Below are positions 49,460 to 62,571 of a DNA stretch of 64,000 nucleotides, in pieces. The notes under the pieces were generated by a model that saw nothing but the letters and a program-made list of their open reading frames with translations, was not told the origin of the DNA and searched no databases. Each line of letters starts with the position of its first letter. The first letter of the stretch is position 1. Source of the DNA: Setophaga petechia (Eukaryota > Chordata > Aves > Passeriformes > Parulidae); NCBI GenBank assembly GCA_024362935.1, contig JANCRA010000012.1, positions 9,486,001 through 9,550,000 of the forward strand, in the 5' to 3' direction. The position numbers were made by a program, and so were the translations under genes.

Positions 49460-49773
49460 TGTTGTCATCTTATTGCAAAGCTGCCATACCTTCTCAGTGA
49501 TTTCTCATAGGCAGCTCCTTGCAGTACTGACTCCTTCTTCACAGTACAACCAACAGACTCCAACTCCCTTCACAGGGCACACACAACAAACTCCATCTCT
49601 CTCCTCACCCAGCTAAGCCACTCTTTTGTAGCACTCTTCCTATTGGACACAGCTGTGGCCTATTAAGGGCAGGCCTGTTCCTAATCTTTGGTGATCATTA
49701 CAGCTGCAACTCCTCACGTGTGAGACTACCTTCTGCACTATCTTTATTTTCTTATATTTTTTCCCTCCACGCA
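49460..49773. mobile_element. Solo LTR, family 2 copy B
   Basis: The 314-bp element runs from TGTTGTCATC to CCCTCCACGCA. It is bounded by an exact 4-bp TTTC duplication (49456-49459 and 49774-49777), which suits a class I (gamma/ERV1-like) integrase. It contains a local duplication of ACTCCA(A/T)CTC text that copy A lacks. It has no coding capacity. The family resembles short passerine LTRs I recall, but I cannot name it. Confidence 0.75.
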
Positions 49774-49777
49774 TTTC

Positions 49778-50984
49778 TAGTTAAAAGTTAAAATCTAGGT
49801 ACAGTGCATAGCAACCAGTCAAATGCTCTGGAAGAAATAACAATGTTGAGCATTTTGGGGTGCTGGGACATATATACATATACAAATATATGCATTTGGG
49901 GGTGTGTGTGTGGAGGTGGGAGGGCATGGCCATGCATGTTGAAGGACAACTTTACAGGTAAAGAAACAGGAGGACATCTCACAGAAACAACTCCAGGGTA
50001 TGGCCACAAGGGCATACCTGATGGATGCTCCCAACCAGAACAGAAAGAAAAGACATTTGTGTAGTTACTGCAGACTGAGTTCCTCCTATACATGGATAAA
50101 AACTTTGTCAATCTGGAATTTGGGAACAGAAATGAACTAGAACAAGGACATTAGAAAATACACCACAAACAACAACTCTGGGAAGAGATCAAAGGCTACA
50201 CAAGAGGGAGGAATGGCAGAGAGCCACTGGATATCCATTTGGCCCAATAAAGGATTTATGCTTCAGGAAGAGGCTGACTGATGCAGCTTGGGACTGTGCC
50301 TTTCTTCTCAGTTGTGAAACATCCAGACAGTTTCAGTACAGGGAAAATGCTCTAAACTAGAACTGTCTAGGATGAGCTGAAACAGCTAAAGGATGGAAAA
50401 AATTTGCCCTGTGCCAATGAGAATTTACAGCTGTGAGAGACTGAAGTGGTTAATGTTTTAAGCATTGCTACAATCATTGAAGGACTTGCCCACTGTAGCA
50501 AGCTGCAAAGAATCAGCTGCTCATTGACCATAAACTGTACAAAGGCAGGCTAAAGTCCCAGCCCACCTGCTCCCAAGACAAGGGAACAGTATTTCCTTCC
50601 CTTGGTGAGCATGGCACCTGAGTGCTACCCCAGTGAGGGTTTTTGAGGTGCAGCCAGGATACCCAGCAAGAGCAAAGAGCTCTTTCTCTCTGTCATTTAA
50701 GACACAACCTGTGATACCTCTTCCAGCCCAGAAGGTGCTTGTGGTTAGTAACCAGGATTCATCCTCTGAATGCCAATCAGTTTGCCTGCAGAGGGGCAGC
50801 AAGGGAATGTGAGACTGGAGGACACCAACCCATTCCCCTGCCACCTTGCCACGTAGCAATACCCAACGAGGAAAAGCACCATTAGTCAGTGAGGAAATGT
50901 CTGAGCTCATCTAGAGGTTTGGTTAGAAAAAATAAAATAAAATCAGATCAGAATTGAATAAAACCTACCTTATCAAAGATAGGA
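49778..50984. other. Unique DNA, no gene seen
   Basis: It includes TA-rich and GT-rich microsatellite text at 49870-49915. A 129-codon minus-strand frame (50521-50910) has no recognisable domain. An AAAATAAAATAAAATC run lies at about 50928-50944. Confidence 0.4.
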
Positions 50985-51037
50985 CGGACAATCTTTTGAG
51001 GTCCTTTCCAACCTAGCTTATTCTATGAGTCTATGAA
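50985..51037 (+). mobile_element. CR1 3' terminal stub, forward
   Basis: GGACAATCTTTTGAGGTCCT then TTCCAACCTAGCTTATTCTA, ending with ATTCTATGAGTCTATGAA, is the end of a CR1. Nothing upstream of about 50985 is recognisable, so the copy is severely 5'-truncated. Confidence 0.75.
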
Positions 51038-52676
51038 AATTTCAGTAATTTTAAATAACCTTAATCCATTATTACAAATAGATGATATCCTAACTTAGAC
51101 CAAGTGAAACTAAAATATGGTCTTGGCAAGGTGGAGTTCAGAAGGATGGAGGAAACAGTGTTTCCACAGCTGAACACAGACTGCAGCAATGGAAAATGGC
51201 CTTTCTGGCTTGGGCAGTGTACCTGTCACCTCTGACAGTCCTGGAGAGTCAGCATAAAACAGTTCACCTCTCTCAGCTCCCAGGTTATCTGCAAATGATA
51301 CCCTAAGGTCATCTAAAAATTCTGCAAGAATTGGGATATTTAAAACAGGTTTCAATTAAATGGAGAGCTGCTAATTTGACCCTAAATACAAAGGACTGAT
51401 AGTCGATCCAAAGGCCTGATGTTTATTGGAAGTGTGCTATCAACAAAAATAAAACTTCCATCAGCATAATGAAAAGAAGTTGTTCACTGAACTGCCCAGC
51501 TTCCCAAGCATTCACAAATATGTAGAGTTTTGCAGGACTACATTCCTATTATATAATATTTTTTAAAAACAAATTAGCACTGTGAAACTGTTCAGCAGTC
51601 AGATTTACCACTTTCAAAGTTACAAAGGCTCCTGTCATTGTCCCAGTATTGGCTTCATGACGGAATAAACTAGTAAAAGTTTGGGAAGTAGCAACAGTTT
51701 GGAGAACTATTGACAAAAGTGCATGCTGAGCTGAAGGGGATGACAACCATCTACAGCATTGGTAATTCCATGGGGGAAGATCACTGTGCAACCAGCAGCA
51801 AACCCTGACAGTGGTGACAGTCAGACTGTTTGCAGCTTGGGCTGGAGATAAGGCTGCTCAGATCATGGCTGGGCACCCACCCTGACCACACCTCAAACAG
51901 ATTCTGCAAACCTGCTTAATTGGAAAAACTGCAGCGCTGTGACTGCACAGCCCCACATGAGGAAGTTGTTGGTGCCTTGTTAAGACAGCTGAAGTGATAG
52001 ATTGCAAACACTGCTCTAAGCAGGAAACAAAAATCTGATTTCTCCAAGGAGCAAGCATACTCTGGGAAAAAATTGCTGTCTTCTCTCATCTTGTACTCTG
52101 CAGGAAGGGAAATGCTGCTGATTTATCCACAGGTGATAAAGTGGGACTGGAAGACAAGATGCCAAAGCAGATAGATTATTCTGGTGTATTTCAGGGCTGC
52201 ATAAAAGCCACACAAAATCAGGTGCAACCCCAACACTATGAATGCATTTCAAAATTTAAAAATCACTGAAAATGTTGGGATTTTTATGATAGGAGGGCCT
52301 CTGCTAAAATGAACAATTGACATGAAGATGGTAAATTCAAGAGGGTTTTGAAAAGGATAAAGATCCCAAACTGAAACTAACACTTTGTTTCCATGACCAC
52401 TGTCAGCTGTATTAGCTAGGTTCCATTTTCATGATGAAGTACCATGCTCCGTGTGACAACCATGACAACTCCTGCACCTGCTGGCAGACCTAGAAAAGAA
52501 AATCTTCTTGTTCTCTGGGGGCTGAAAGAGTAGTAAACAGGGAGTGAAAGTACCTGCAGAGGTTTCAGTGATTTCTGGGACTGTTTGAGTTCACTACAAG
52601 AAATCATTTGACAGATATGCAGACATGTCAATTCCACCTCTCAAGTTTTGAACTATTTATCTTCTTTCTGTTCAGC
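51038..52676. other. Unique DNA, no gene seen
   Basis: Only short overlapping open frames (up to 81 codons) occur. No repeat is recognised. Confidence 0.5.
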
Positions 52677-52807
52677 AAAAAAACCCAACAAAAAACAAAA
52701 AACCCCAAAAAACCCCACACAGAACAAAACAAAAAACAAAAAACAAACAAAAAAAAACCAAACAAGCAAAAAAAAAAAAAAACCAACAAAAAAACCACAA
52801 CCAAAAC
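52677..52807. repeat. A/C-rich low-complexity tract
   Basis: About 130 bp made almost wholly of A and C, such as AAAAAACCCCAAAAAACCCC and AAACAAACAAAAAAAAACC, with very few G or T. It has a (CAAAA)n / (CAAA)n character. The frames across it (Lys/Asn/Pro/Thr-rich on one strand, Phe/Val/Cys-rich on the other) are composition artefacts. Confidence 0.95.
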
Positions 52808-54140
52808 TAGCCCTAATTATGATAGCTGGATTAAACTTTGCAGAAAGTGGCAAAATTAGCCACTGCTTTGGCTTTGAGACAGAAGGAAGAGGTTGGCTAG
52901 CCCTACCCCAGATGAGTTTATCTGCAAAGGTGCACCTGGGCACTTGGCCAGTCTGGGCAGAGCAGCTCTGCTCTGGACTGGGATGTGTGTGATAATGGAA
53001 GAATAAAGTGAGAACTCAAGAAATCAGATGGAGAAGCACTGAGACATCCCAAAACTGATGGAACAAAACTACCTACTCCATACTGATTTTACCTGTGTAC
53101 TCAGGTCTGCAGGGCTAGCACATTTTTATAAGTAATTTCCTCTGCATCCTTTTTGTCTTCATTCAGAAAAAGTGCCCCAGTACATAGAATTTTCTTATCT
53201 TTATAATGCCTAAATCTGACTACATCTTGTCCTTGTTAACCCAAGACTTCACAGAAGTATAAGAAATATAGTTTTACTTATATTTAAAATTTGAATTCTT
53301 AACTAAAATATGTCAACCTGTTTGGGAAAAAACCAAGTAAGTTTTAAGTTCCCAAAAAAGCCAGGATTCAGTCCTTCCCTGGTATAGCTGTGTTCAGTGC
53401 TAATCAGCAAGCCTTGTTCCTGGATTGACTTCACATTAATAAAGAAAAGCATCTTAGAAAAGCAGTGGGAAGGAATTACATATGGTTATTCACTTGGCTC
53501 TTTACTGAATCCTGAGTAGGTCTGTTCATTTTTTAAGAAACCTCATGTTTTACCACCATAATGCTTGTGAACAAAGTGAACAAACTCCCTGTTCTGCATA
53601 TCTGCTCTTTAAAGAAGTCCTCATCAACTGAATTCATCAGCTCCCTGAAGGTACATTTTCAGCCAAGACAGTCAAAGTTATTTTCCAAAGATACTATTTC
53701 TGGGTTAGCATTTCTAGTTTCTGCCTACTCAGACAGCTAGAGCCTTTCACTAAAGGGATGGAAACCATATTCACAATCATGATCAAAATCCATTGTGAAA
53801 TATGTATCCACAAACTGAGCAGTTTTATCTTCCTTAGACAGTGATTCCTTAGTGTGTGCCTTGAGATAGGCAGACAGGCATCAGCTCGGATGAATCTCTG
53901 AAAATGTGCTCCAGAGAGGATGGCAAATAAAATCTCCCTGATTGGTGGTTGTGAGGAACAACCAAAAAACACCATTAAGAGCTGGAGAGTTACACAAGTC
54001 TGCTCAATGCAAAGCAGCAGCAGTCACAACTATTAATTGCCATTTATTTTAACCATCAGTCCAGATGATGTTGCTGGCTGGGGCTTCCAATGGGGATGGG
54101 CACCTCCAAGGGCCAGGCAGGTGGAGCAGGAGAGATGAAG
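52808..54140. other. Unique DNA, no gene seen
   Basis: No repeat or exon is recognised. The patch at 54060-54140 is GC-richer. Confidence 0.45.
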
Positions 54141-54146
54141 GTGGAA

Positions 54147-54552
54147 TGTGGTATTTTCGGGGCCCCCATTGTGGGGAGGAGAGATGAATTTCACTTCATG
54201 TTTTTAGAAGGATATTATTATATTATGTTATATTATGTTGTACTAAAACTATACTAAAGAATAGAGAAAGGATATTTACAAAAGGTTACAAAGAATGATA
54301 ATAAAAACTTGAGATTCTCTCTTCAGAGTTTGACACAGCTTGACTGTGATTGGTCATTAAGTTAAAACAATTCACATGAAACCAATCAAACAATGACCAG
54401 CTGGAAAAACAATCTCCAAACCACATTCCAAAGCAGCAAAACACAGAAGAAGCAAAAGAAATAATATTGTTTTCTTTTTTCTCTGAGGCTTCTCAGTTTC
54501 CCAGGAGAAGAAATCCTGGCGAAGGGATTTTTCAGAAAGTCTGACAGTAACA
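54147..54552 (-). mobile_element. Solo LTR, family 1 copy 2
   Basis: The 406-bp element runs TG to CA, homologous along its length to copies 1 and 3. The left edge is TGTGGTATTTTCGGGGCCCC. The AATAAA site of the other copies is changed here (TATTATT on the plus strand) and the CCAAT palindrome is altered to ATTGGTCATT (54349-54358). Flanks GTGGAA (54141-54146) and GCGGAG (54553-54558) differ by two transitions, which fits a decayed 6-bp duplication. It lacks retroviral genes. Confidence 0.85.
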
Positions 54553-54558
54553 GCGGAG

Positions 54559-57500
54559 AGATGTTCTGCTGTGATGGGGGTGAAGGGCAGGCACTGGTGC
54601 AGGTCTGGGGAGAGGAAAGCAGAGTAACCTAACCCCAGAGCCCCACTGCAGCCCTGGAGGCACCCAGGACTTGTGTCACCTGGCAGGAGAGCAGTGAGAA
54701 GCCCAGCGTGCAAGCTGCAGCTGTGTTTGAGCGATTTAGGAACGGGGATGTGCAGACTGCACACCAGGCTGTGTATCCTCTGTCCTCCTCCCAGGGGTCC
54801 AGCTGCTCCCTTTGAGCTCTGCCCTGGCAGTGATGTGATCTTGGGTGTGACTGCTGTGAGAGGTGTGGGAAAAGGATCTGTGGACAAGGCTTGACCCAGG
54901 GCTTAGATCTCTTCTCCTGTTTTTTTTTTTTTATATTGGCATATACTCTAGGGATGGGAGCACCTGGCCCTGTGCCATGCTGACCCTCATGGATGGGTTT
55001 CCCTGCCCAGCCTTGGAGCTGCCTCTTGACCATGGGTGTGTTTGGTGGCTTTCTGAACCTGGCTATCCTCACTTCCCTCACTGTATATGGATTCCACTGT
55101 TCCAGGTTTCCGATCTGCTGTGTCAGCAAAAGAATATTCTGTTTCCAAGGTAATTAAAAATCTTTAGAAATAGATTGTGTTTGACAACTGTATAAATGGA
55201 ATTAGCAATGTGGCAAACTGCACAATGTCTTCATGAATGAGTCTGATGAGCAAAACAACCTGGCCTTTAAGAAGGATAGGAGTAATTTTTGCTTTCAATC
55301 ATTTTATTCAAACATCAGAGTGCTTTTGCACCCAGAGATGGTAAATTCTGAAGGATTCTTATGTGTTTTTCAGAAAACTGTACCTAAAAATAATCCTCAA
55401 GATTCCTACAAATTAGCCCCAAAATTGTTACACAGTACCCAGATATGACACTGAAAAAATTAACCGTTACCTGAACTCCAAAAATGTCTTCTACTTATTT
55501 GGTCCAGATTTTCAGAACACTTTTAGAATTGTATTCAGACTTAAAATAACAGGAGCCCATTATCTAAAAGACTTATCAATTCTTCTTGTTGGCTTCCAGA
55601 TTATTCTAATTATTTTTAAAAATTCAAGCATGTCTGTGTGTGTAGCTATTATATAAAATTACCTAAGTCACGAATTGTATGTAATTAAATTATCACACTG
55701 CAGCAGCAGAAAGTTATTTGGCCCTAGCAGAAGAAATTATGGTGGCAATTTTAAGGGTTGTAATGAATTATTAGAATGGTCTTTTGCTTTCTAATATTAG
55801 ATCACATCATTTACCTCAAAAGCAGCAAGTAATTAAACTGTGGCTTTGTTTATTAGATAACTTATTTTAAAGCAGTCAACAAATCACTAGCTCTGTGGTT
55901 AAAAACCCACAACCTGCCTCTTAGATTTTTAGCTGTGGGCTTGGCTAGAAAAACAAATCCTTTTCATAAACCTTCCTGGGAGAGATAACTACCACTGAAT
56001 TACTGGTTTGTAGCTGATAAGCTTATCTCCTGTACTCCTGCACACTGATCTGGCGTGCATTGGAATTAATCTGGGACACACCCACAGCGTGTTGATCAGC
56101 GCACTTCTCCCTCCATCCATCCCCCCAGGGTCCCGGGGCTGCTCTCAGGTGCTCCTGCTGAGCAGCAGGCTCCCTGTTCCAGGGCTCCATCCCTGGAGTC
56201 AGCAGCCTCTGCCCGCAGCAGCTGGGCCATGCTGGGGCTGCTTCCATCACTCCCTCCTCTGGGCATGCATTAGGCATGAAATCAAGCACACTTGTTTGCA
56301 CAAGCAGCTTCATAACCTGTCCTAGATTTCTGGGAAATAGAGATCCTCTTGTCCAATTCTCTTCCAGCTTCCTTATTCCCAAGAAGTTTGTCCAAGTTTT
56401 CCTCAGTGACTTTTTCTATTGCAGTATCTTTTTTTTTTTAATTCAGAAGGTTGCTGTCATCTCAAATTTGTCTTGCTAAATACTTCTGCTTTCAATTCTA
56501 AGACTCCCACCCACCACCATTTATTGGTAAAAAGATGAATTCAGATGAGTAATAAATCTTTTGAGCTCTTCAGTGTTTGCAGAAATGTTTATTTGCCACA
56601 AAGGCTGACACAATATACAGAAAACTCATCCACTGCCTTTGAACTGTTAACAATATCAACTCTTAATGCAGACCTTTCACATAAAGAAAGCCAGATAGCT
56701 TGGATTTTGCCTTTAATCACTATTCAACTTTAAAATGCCTCTGTATGGAAGTGACAGAAATTAGCTGTATTCAGTAAAAGCAGTAGGGATGCATTAAACA
56801 GAGAAAAACTCTTGTTCACTTGGCCTCTCATTGCCTATCACTTATGCTACCTACCACTACCCAGGTTCTCAGGTCAAGGGACAAAGTAGGCAATCATGTA
56901 AATGACTGCAGTACAGACCCTTTTCTCCCATTTGCCTGCAAACAGAGAAAAAGAGAAATCGCGTTAAAAACAATCACTGTTATTTCAGCCATCTAATTTT
57001 TCTGGATTTTCTCACATCTCTCCATGGTTTCAGTGACCTTACCTACTTCAAATAGAGTCTCCAGAAAAAAGCAGGGAGGGAAATAAGCTCCAAGGACTGT
57101 CAGTGAGCACAGGAAGTTGCAGTGTCCTTTCATAAGTGAGTCTTGATTAAGATGTTAGTTTCTGAGCAGCATGACATTCCAAGAGAAAAAGAAAGCTTTA
57201 ATGCTTTTAAAACACTTTCTGCAGCTCAACCAAGAATGCCATAAATGCCTATCATTACCCTACACCATCTTGCAACAGAAATAGATTCAAATTGTTTTGT
57301 ATTAAAAAGACACAAATAACTGAAAGGAGAAAAGAACAGTTATAGGCAGGAAAGCACAAAGTTGCAACATTTACTACAGGAAAGTACACATTAATAAACA
57401 GGCACATTTGGGCTTTCTCTGGTCACATATGTGACATCCAAAAGTCCCTGCTCAGACTTGTGTCCCATAGATTTAGGTTTTGCTTAGACAAAGTGCAAAT

Positions 57501-60500
57501 TAACCCAAAGTCTGCAGAAGGCAGAAAAGAGCAGGAGAGAAGGAGGGAATCCTCCTTATCAACAGGCAGCAGCAGCAGCTCCTAGGGAAAGATGTGACGA
57601 ACATCCATCCCCTCTGTGCTCAACAAGCCACTGCAGCAGATGCAGAACAGGCTAATGATAAACAGCCAGATCCAAAACAGGCAAAAGGTTCCAACCCAAC
57701 AGTAGAAGTTTTACAAAAGGTTGTGGCCAAGAGTGAATGCGGGAGACTGGGAAGCTGAGTCCATTGAGGCATGAGCAGTTTTGTGGGCACTGAAGCCTTC
57801 TCTGCAATGTGCTACTTCCCTCACAAGGTGATGATTCACCACAGCTGTGCTCACCAGAAGAGCTGGATTTCTTGTTTTCTACTCACTAATGAGGTTGATT
57901 CTCATCACTTTTCAGTGCTGCCACTATTTTTCCCAAGATAAATGTTGAATAAGAGAGAGACAAAGAGGAAAGCACTGGTTTGCCCAGGCATCCCCAAGGA
58001 AAGACTTCATAAACTTGCATAACTTGCAAAGTGAATCCCACCTTACACGTGGAGGCCCATAACTGATTCTTTGGGTCTGAATCCAACACAGCAAAGAAAC
58101 TTGAAAAAGCAAACTTTTATGATTTGTTTCTAGAACAAAATTATGCTTAGCCCTTGTTAAGTCAATGCAAATGTCTTAAGGTCTGCTGTTCTAAGTTTTT
58201 ACAGAAAGTTAAAAATAATCCTACACATAATGTTTGTGATTAAGGCACTATCCTTTGGCTGTTTGGCAGACTGAGTGTGCTGTGTAAGGGTACAGACTCA
58301 TCTTTGAGCCCCAGCTGAGACTCATTTCTCTACTGACACGCACAAGAAACATAGTCAAGCGATGATGCGAAATAATGAAACCACTGAAATATTTTTAAAA
58401 AACATCCTTGGAAATACATTCTATCCCTCTGCTGACTTAAAAATAAGCTATTTGGTGTAGTTACTGTTCCTACAGTACATAGTACACTGCTGGCATTACT
58501 GAAAGAGAAGAAATTAATTATGCAGGTTGGATTTTATGACACTGCCTCGTGTCCAACCTCAACAGGTCTGCAGGGTGCACCCCAAGAGGTTGGCCACTGG
58601 CCACCTGAATTTATGAACTCCATGAGGAACTTGCCTTCACAAGGACAGAAGGTAATGTGCTGTAGCTGACAGTTCAGTGGCAACAAAGTCTGACTAATGT
58701 GTGGGCCACATAATCACACTAGCATTCACAGGAACTCCAAATCCATCACGTTTTCAAATGGCCTGGTAAATGGGAGAGTATTCCAGTTAAATTTCCCACA
58801 TCAGTATTCAGCCAAAGAAAATTATCTGAACTGCTAAGGACCGTTAGGCCCGTGGAGGTTTTTTTAAAACCTTCCATCTGGTCTATTTATCAAGAATATG
58901 CAGTGATAACAAAACAGAAAAACTCTTAAAACCAAAGATAGTCACTCATGCACCAATAGGTAACTCTCACTTTGGAGCTCCTTAGAACCACCCCTAGTGC
59001 ATCTATTATGTCAGGAAATTCATTATAGTACTTTTATCTGAAATTTTGCAGATATTAATGCAAATGGGAAAGCACTGACTGAAACCAAAAATAATATCTA
59101 AACAAGTTATTTTAATAATGACTGAATTAATTACTGAACACCACAGGCCAAACATACTAATATAGATGTGGCCTTATGACACATCCACAGCCAGAAAAAG
59201 GATAAAGCATAAAACATTCCTCTTCAAAGTTAATCTGACTACAATGCTATCAATGTTATGATAAGGAAAAGCTTCCAGAAATGGCTAAAGGTTGTAGCTC
59301 TTAATTATATATTTACAGGTACAATTATTCTCTCTGTGATCAAGAAAATTAATTTCCATTAGGGATGGAAATCTTTACAATTTTTTTCCTTGAGAAGAAA
59401 CAGTAATGAGATGTTGGACAGATGAAATATTGGTTATGGCAAGCTTTCCTTATTAACCTCATACAGGAAGAAAGCAGTGTAACACATCATAACAGCACCC
59501 CAAGAAATACTCTGAATTCTCACAAAGGCCTGAAAGGACAGATATTAAATTTTGGGAAAGTTTAAAGGAATGCATGATCTTTAATAAGGCCTCATTCATT
59601 TATTTATGACAACTGATAGTAAAGGCCTTCCTGTAAGTTACAAGGGGAAAAGAACCATACAAAATTAAAGAATGGCCATCGACAAAAAGCCTTTGGCCTG
59701 TTTCATTTATTTATTTGGCCTATTTATTTTCTCCATAAGGGGCAAACACAACAATAGCTTTAAGACCTGGTTCTCTGGAGCTGCGCAGCAGGCAAGTCAT
59801 GCAAGAAAATTCCTCCTTTCTGAGCTCCCCCCGAGTGACAGGCAGGATTGCTCCCTGCCTGAAGGGAAGGGGAGGGAGCCCAGCTGGAGGTGGCTCAGCC
59901 AGGGTCAGAGGAGAGCCTGGGACACCACATCAGGCTCAGCACGCCCATGGCTCTGCAAATGACACCTCAGAGGCTGCTGTGCACTGCCATGAACAGGAAA
60001 GAAACTGGTTTATGCTGGATTCCAGTACTGCAGGATGGCCATGTGTGTGCTGTGACCCTGGAGGGGGAATGGCTGTTCTACTAAACCTGAAAGATGCCTA
60101 CTCCTCCTCACATGGCACCCAAAACCTTTCAGGAGTTTTCCATAAACGGGAGAGGCATCCTGGGACAGCCATCAGGGTGACCAACAGGACATCCTCGTGG
60201 CCAGGGGACAGTTTCTAAGATTTAGGTATCTAGGCTTTCTGATTCAAAGGAAATGTTTGATAGTGGGTATTCAGCAACTCACACAATACTCACTCCCTGG
60301 AGTATTCCCTTGGGTAATTCCTGCCTGAGACAGGAGATGCCTTTCCTATTGCCTTCAGTTTTGCTGGAACTGGCAGAGTGCTGCATGTGGTTTTGATAAT
60401 TTAAAGTCAGCATCTTCTAATGAAAAATCTTTTTATTAAAATTTCCAATCAGCTATATGGCTCATCTTGGAATTACACCATGAGGTTAGCTCTGAAAACA

Positions 60501-62565
60501 ACCAATTTTTCCCCAAATACTTCCATGGACAGATTTGAAAATGCCTTTGCATACATTACTTCTGAACCAATCTTGTCACTAAATCCTATAAACAGACAGT
60601 GGAAATGTCTCCTTATTGCTGTTTATCATTGAATAAAGGAATCGAAAAGCTTTTACAATGTGAACTGATAGTGGCCAAAGCCAGGATGTGAGTGATTCAT
60701 GCAAATCAACAGCTCCCAGCCATATCATTATGGATTAGGGATGTGAGACACAGCATTAGCAGCAAGCATCTAGGAAATGCAGAAATGAAAAGCATCACCT
60801 CTCCCTGAGCCTCGCACTAAGCAGCAGGACAGATGCCCTCTCAAATTGTCTACTCAAGCAGAGAGGGCACCACAGAGCACCATTAATGGGAAGGTCCACA
60901 TGATTGTGTAACATTTGCCTATTTATAAGTTCAGAGGAATGCAGCATGCATTATTTATTTAGTTGTGCTACATGGTAATTAGCAGGGCTGGAGACTGGAG
61001 AGCAGAGCCAGTGAAGAGGTCAGACGTGCTCCTGTCACAACTCTGCTAATCCCCAGCAATCTGCCTCTCTCTCAGCACCATTTGCAAATGCTCTCTTATC
61101 TGCTGCACTGAAGCTGGGTAGCCATGAATCTCCTTGGGCTTCTTAAATAAAGTCCTCTTTTTCTTTATACAGACTTTGACAGAAAGAAAATAATACACAT
61201 GTTCCGACATAAATATTCTGTGGCCTTTTTTGAATGACCTTTCATTGCTTTAGGGATTTGCAAGAAATTATTATCTTGGAAATAGAGTCAGGAAAAGCAG
61301 TCAAATTTTGTACAGAAATCAGGTTTTCCTTAGAAGCCAGCATTTGCTGCAACACTTTGACAGGTGAAATATTTTTATACAATACCAACAGTAATGTTGG
61401 ACTTTTCTTTAGCATCTCAGCTGGACAGAGCTGACAGGCAGGTGGCTCAGTGACCATGGTAGATTAGAGGAATGAGGACACAGATCACTGTTGGTGGAAA
61501 CAGGGTGAATCAGATACGTGGGCAGCTTGAGTGAGTGGTTTGGCACCGGGGTGGTGACTAGAGAATTTTGGCAGCCCAACTGGGTGCAGAAAATGGCTGT
61601 GTTTTCAGGATATGTTGAACTATCAGAGAAGAAAAGTTAGTTATGATTGATATGTCAGGACAGGGGCTCCCATCACCCTTCCATCTATGAGAGCTTTGGC
61701 TTACATTGCCCTTCCCTGCTGGAAAGCAAGAATAAGTGGAGAAAACTGTTCCCCACATGGCAACTGAAGTATGTTCATAATGCAAACAATCAGATGTTGA
61801 GATACTTACCCTAGACAGTTACCTCACAAAGTTCCCAGACTACAGATCTTTGTGCAGTCTGATCATTGCTGCTTCATACCAAGAGGTTTTCAGCAGCCAA
61901 GCAGAGCAGGCACCTTGGCCTCGTGCTTCAGGCTCCAGTGCAGCCCTGCCCCAAAGGGCTGCTGAGTCATATTCCATGAGAAGAAGGCATAAAGAAGAGC
62001 AAAAATGGGAAACAGACACCTGATGCAAACAGCCTAGAGGCTACTGTCTTTCCTCCTCCAGTGCAGGAGCCACAGGTTCTGGCTTCATGGTTCTGAGGCC
62101 CACGAGTTTTGGGTTAACTGGTCAGAACCCCAGCCGGTCCTGCACTGTGGAGTATCTTTCTCCTAAGCCATCTCATCTGCTGACTAGCTTCAAAGCTTAT
62201 CAAAATAATCTTAAGCTGACAAGCTACTTAGATAGCTTCCTTCCACACCTCCAGGTCTTAGGGACAGGAATTCCAGCTCATCTCCCTGTAAGCACACCCA
62301 GCCTCCTCACAGTCCTTTGCTGCCAGCCTGTTGTGCAGGGTGGCTTTGCTCCCTTAAGCTCTCTCAGGAACACCTCAGTGAAGTGAACTGAATCCATCCT
62401 GCCCCTACCCAACCCTCCAGTGCTTTTGCAACAAGTTCTTCCTTACAGCCTGATGTCTATGCAAAGCCCTTGGTAGGAATGGAAAAGCCACACACAAAAT
62501 GGTGTTCTCTGATCCAGATCTGAACTAGAAAGAAACTGGAAAAGAAATAGTAACTGCAGGAGAAG
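54559..62565. other. Unique DNA, no gene seen
   Basis: Long stretch without a nameable element. GC-richer patches lie at 54580-55080, 56090-56270 and 59770-60220; each has open frames up to 166 codons on one or both strands, without known domains. AT-rich blocks with TAATTA words lie at 55620-55880, 59080-59360 and 60900-60990. An 11-base T run lies near 54920. Confidence 0.4.
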
Positions 62566-62571
62566 TAGTAA

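Noticed and set aside
52653..52943. Phe-rich 'membrane protein' and Lys/Asn-rich frames across 52.65-52.95 kb
   Set aside because: They are translations of the A/C-rich low-complexity tract and its complement.
54629..55129. Long minus-strand open frames of 166 and 171 codons near 54372-55129
   Set aside because: One runs into the solo LTR and carries its translated sequence. Both lie in GC-richer DNA where stops are rarer. Neither matches a known family.
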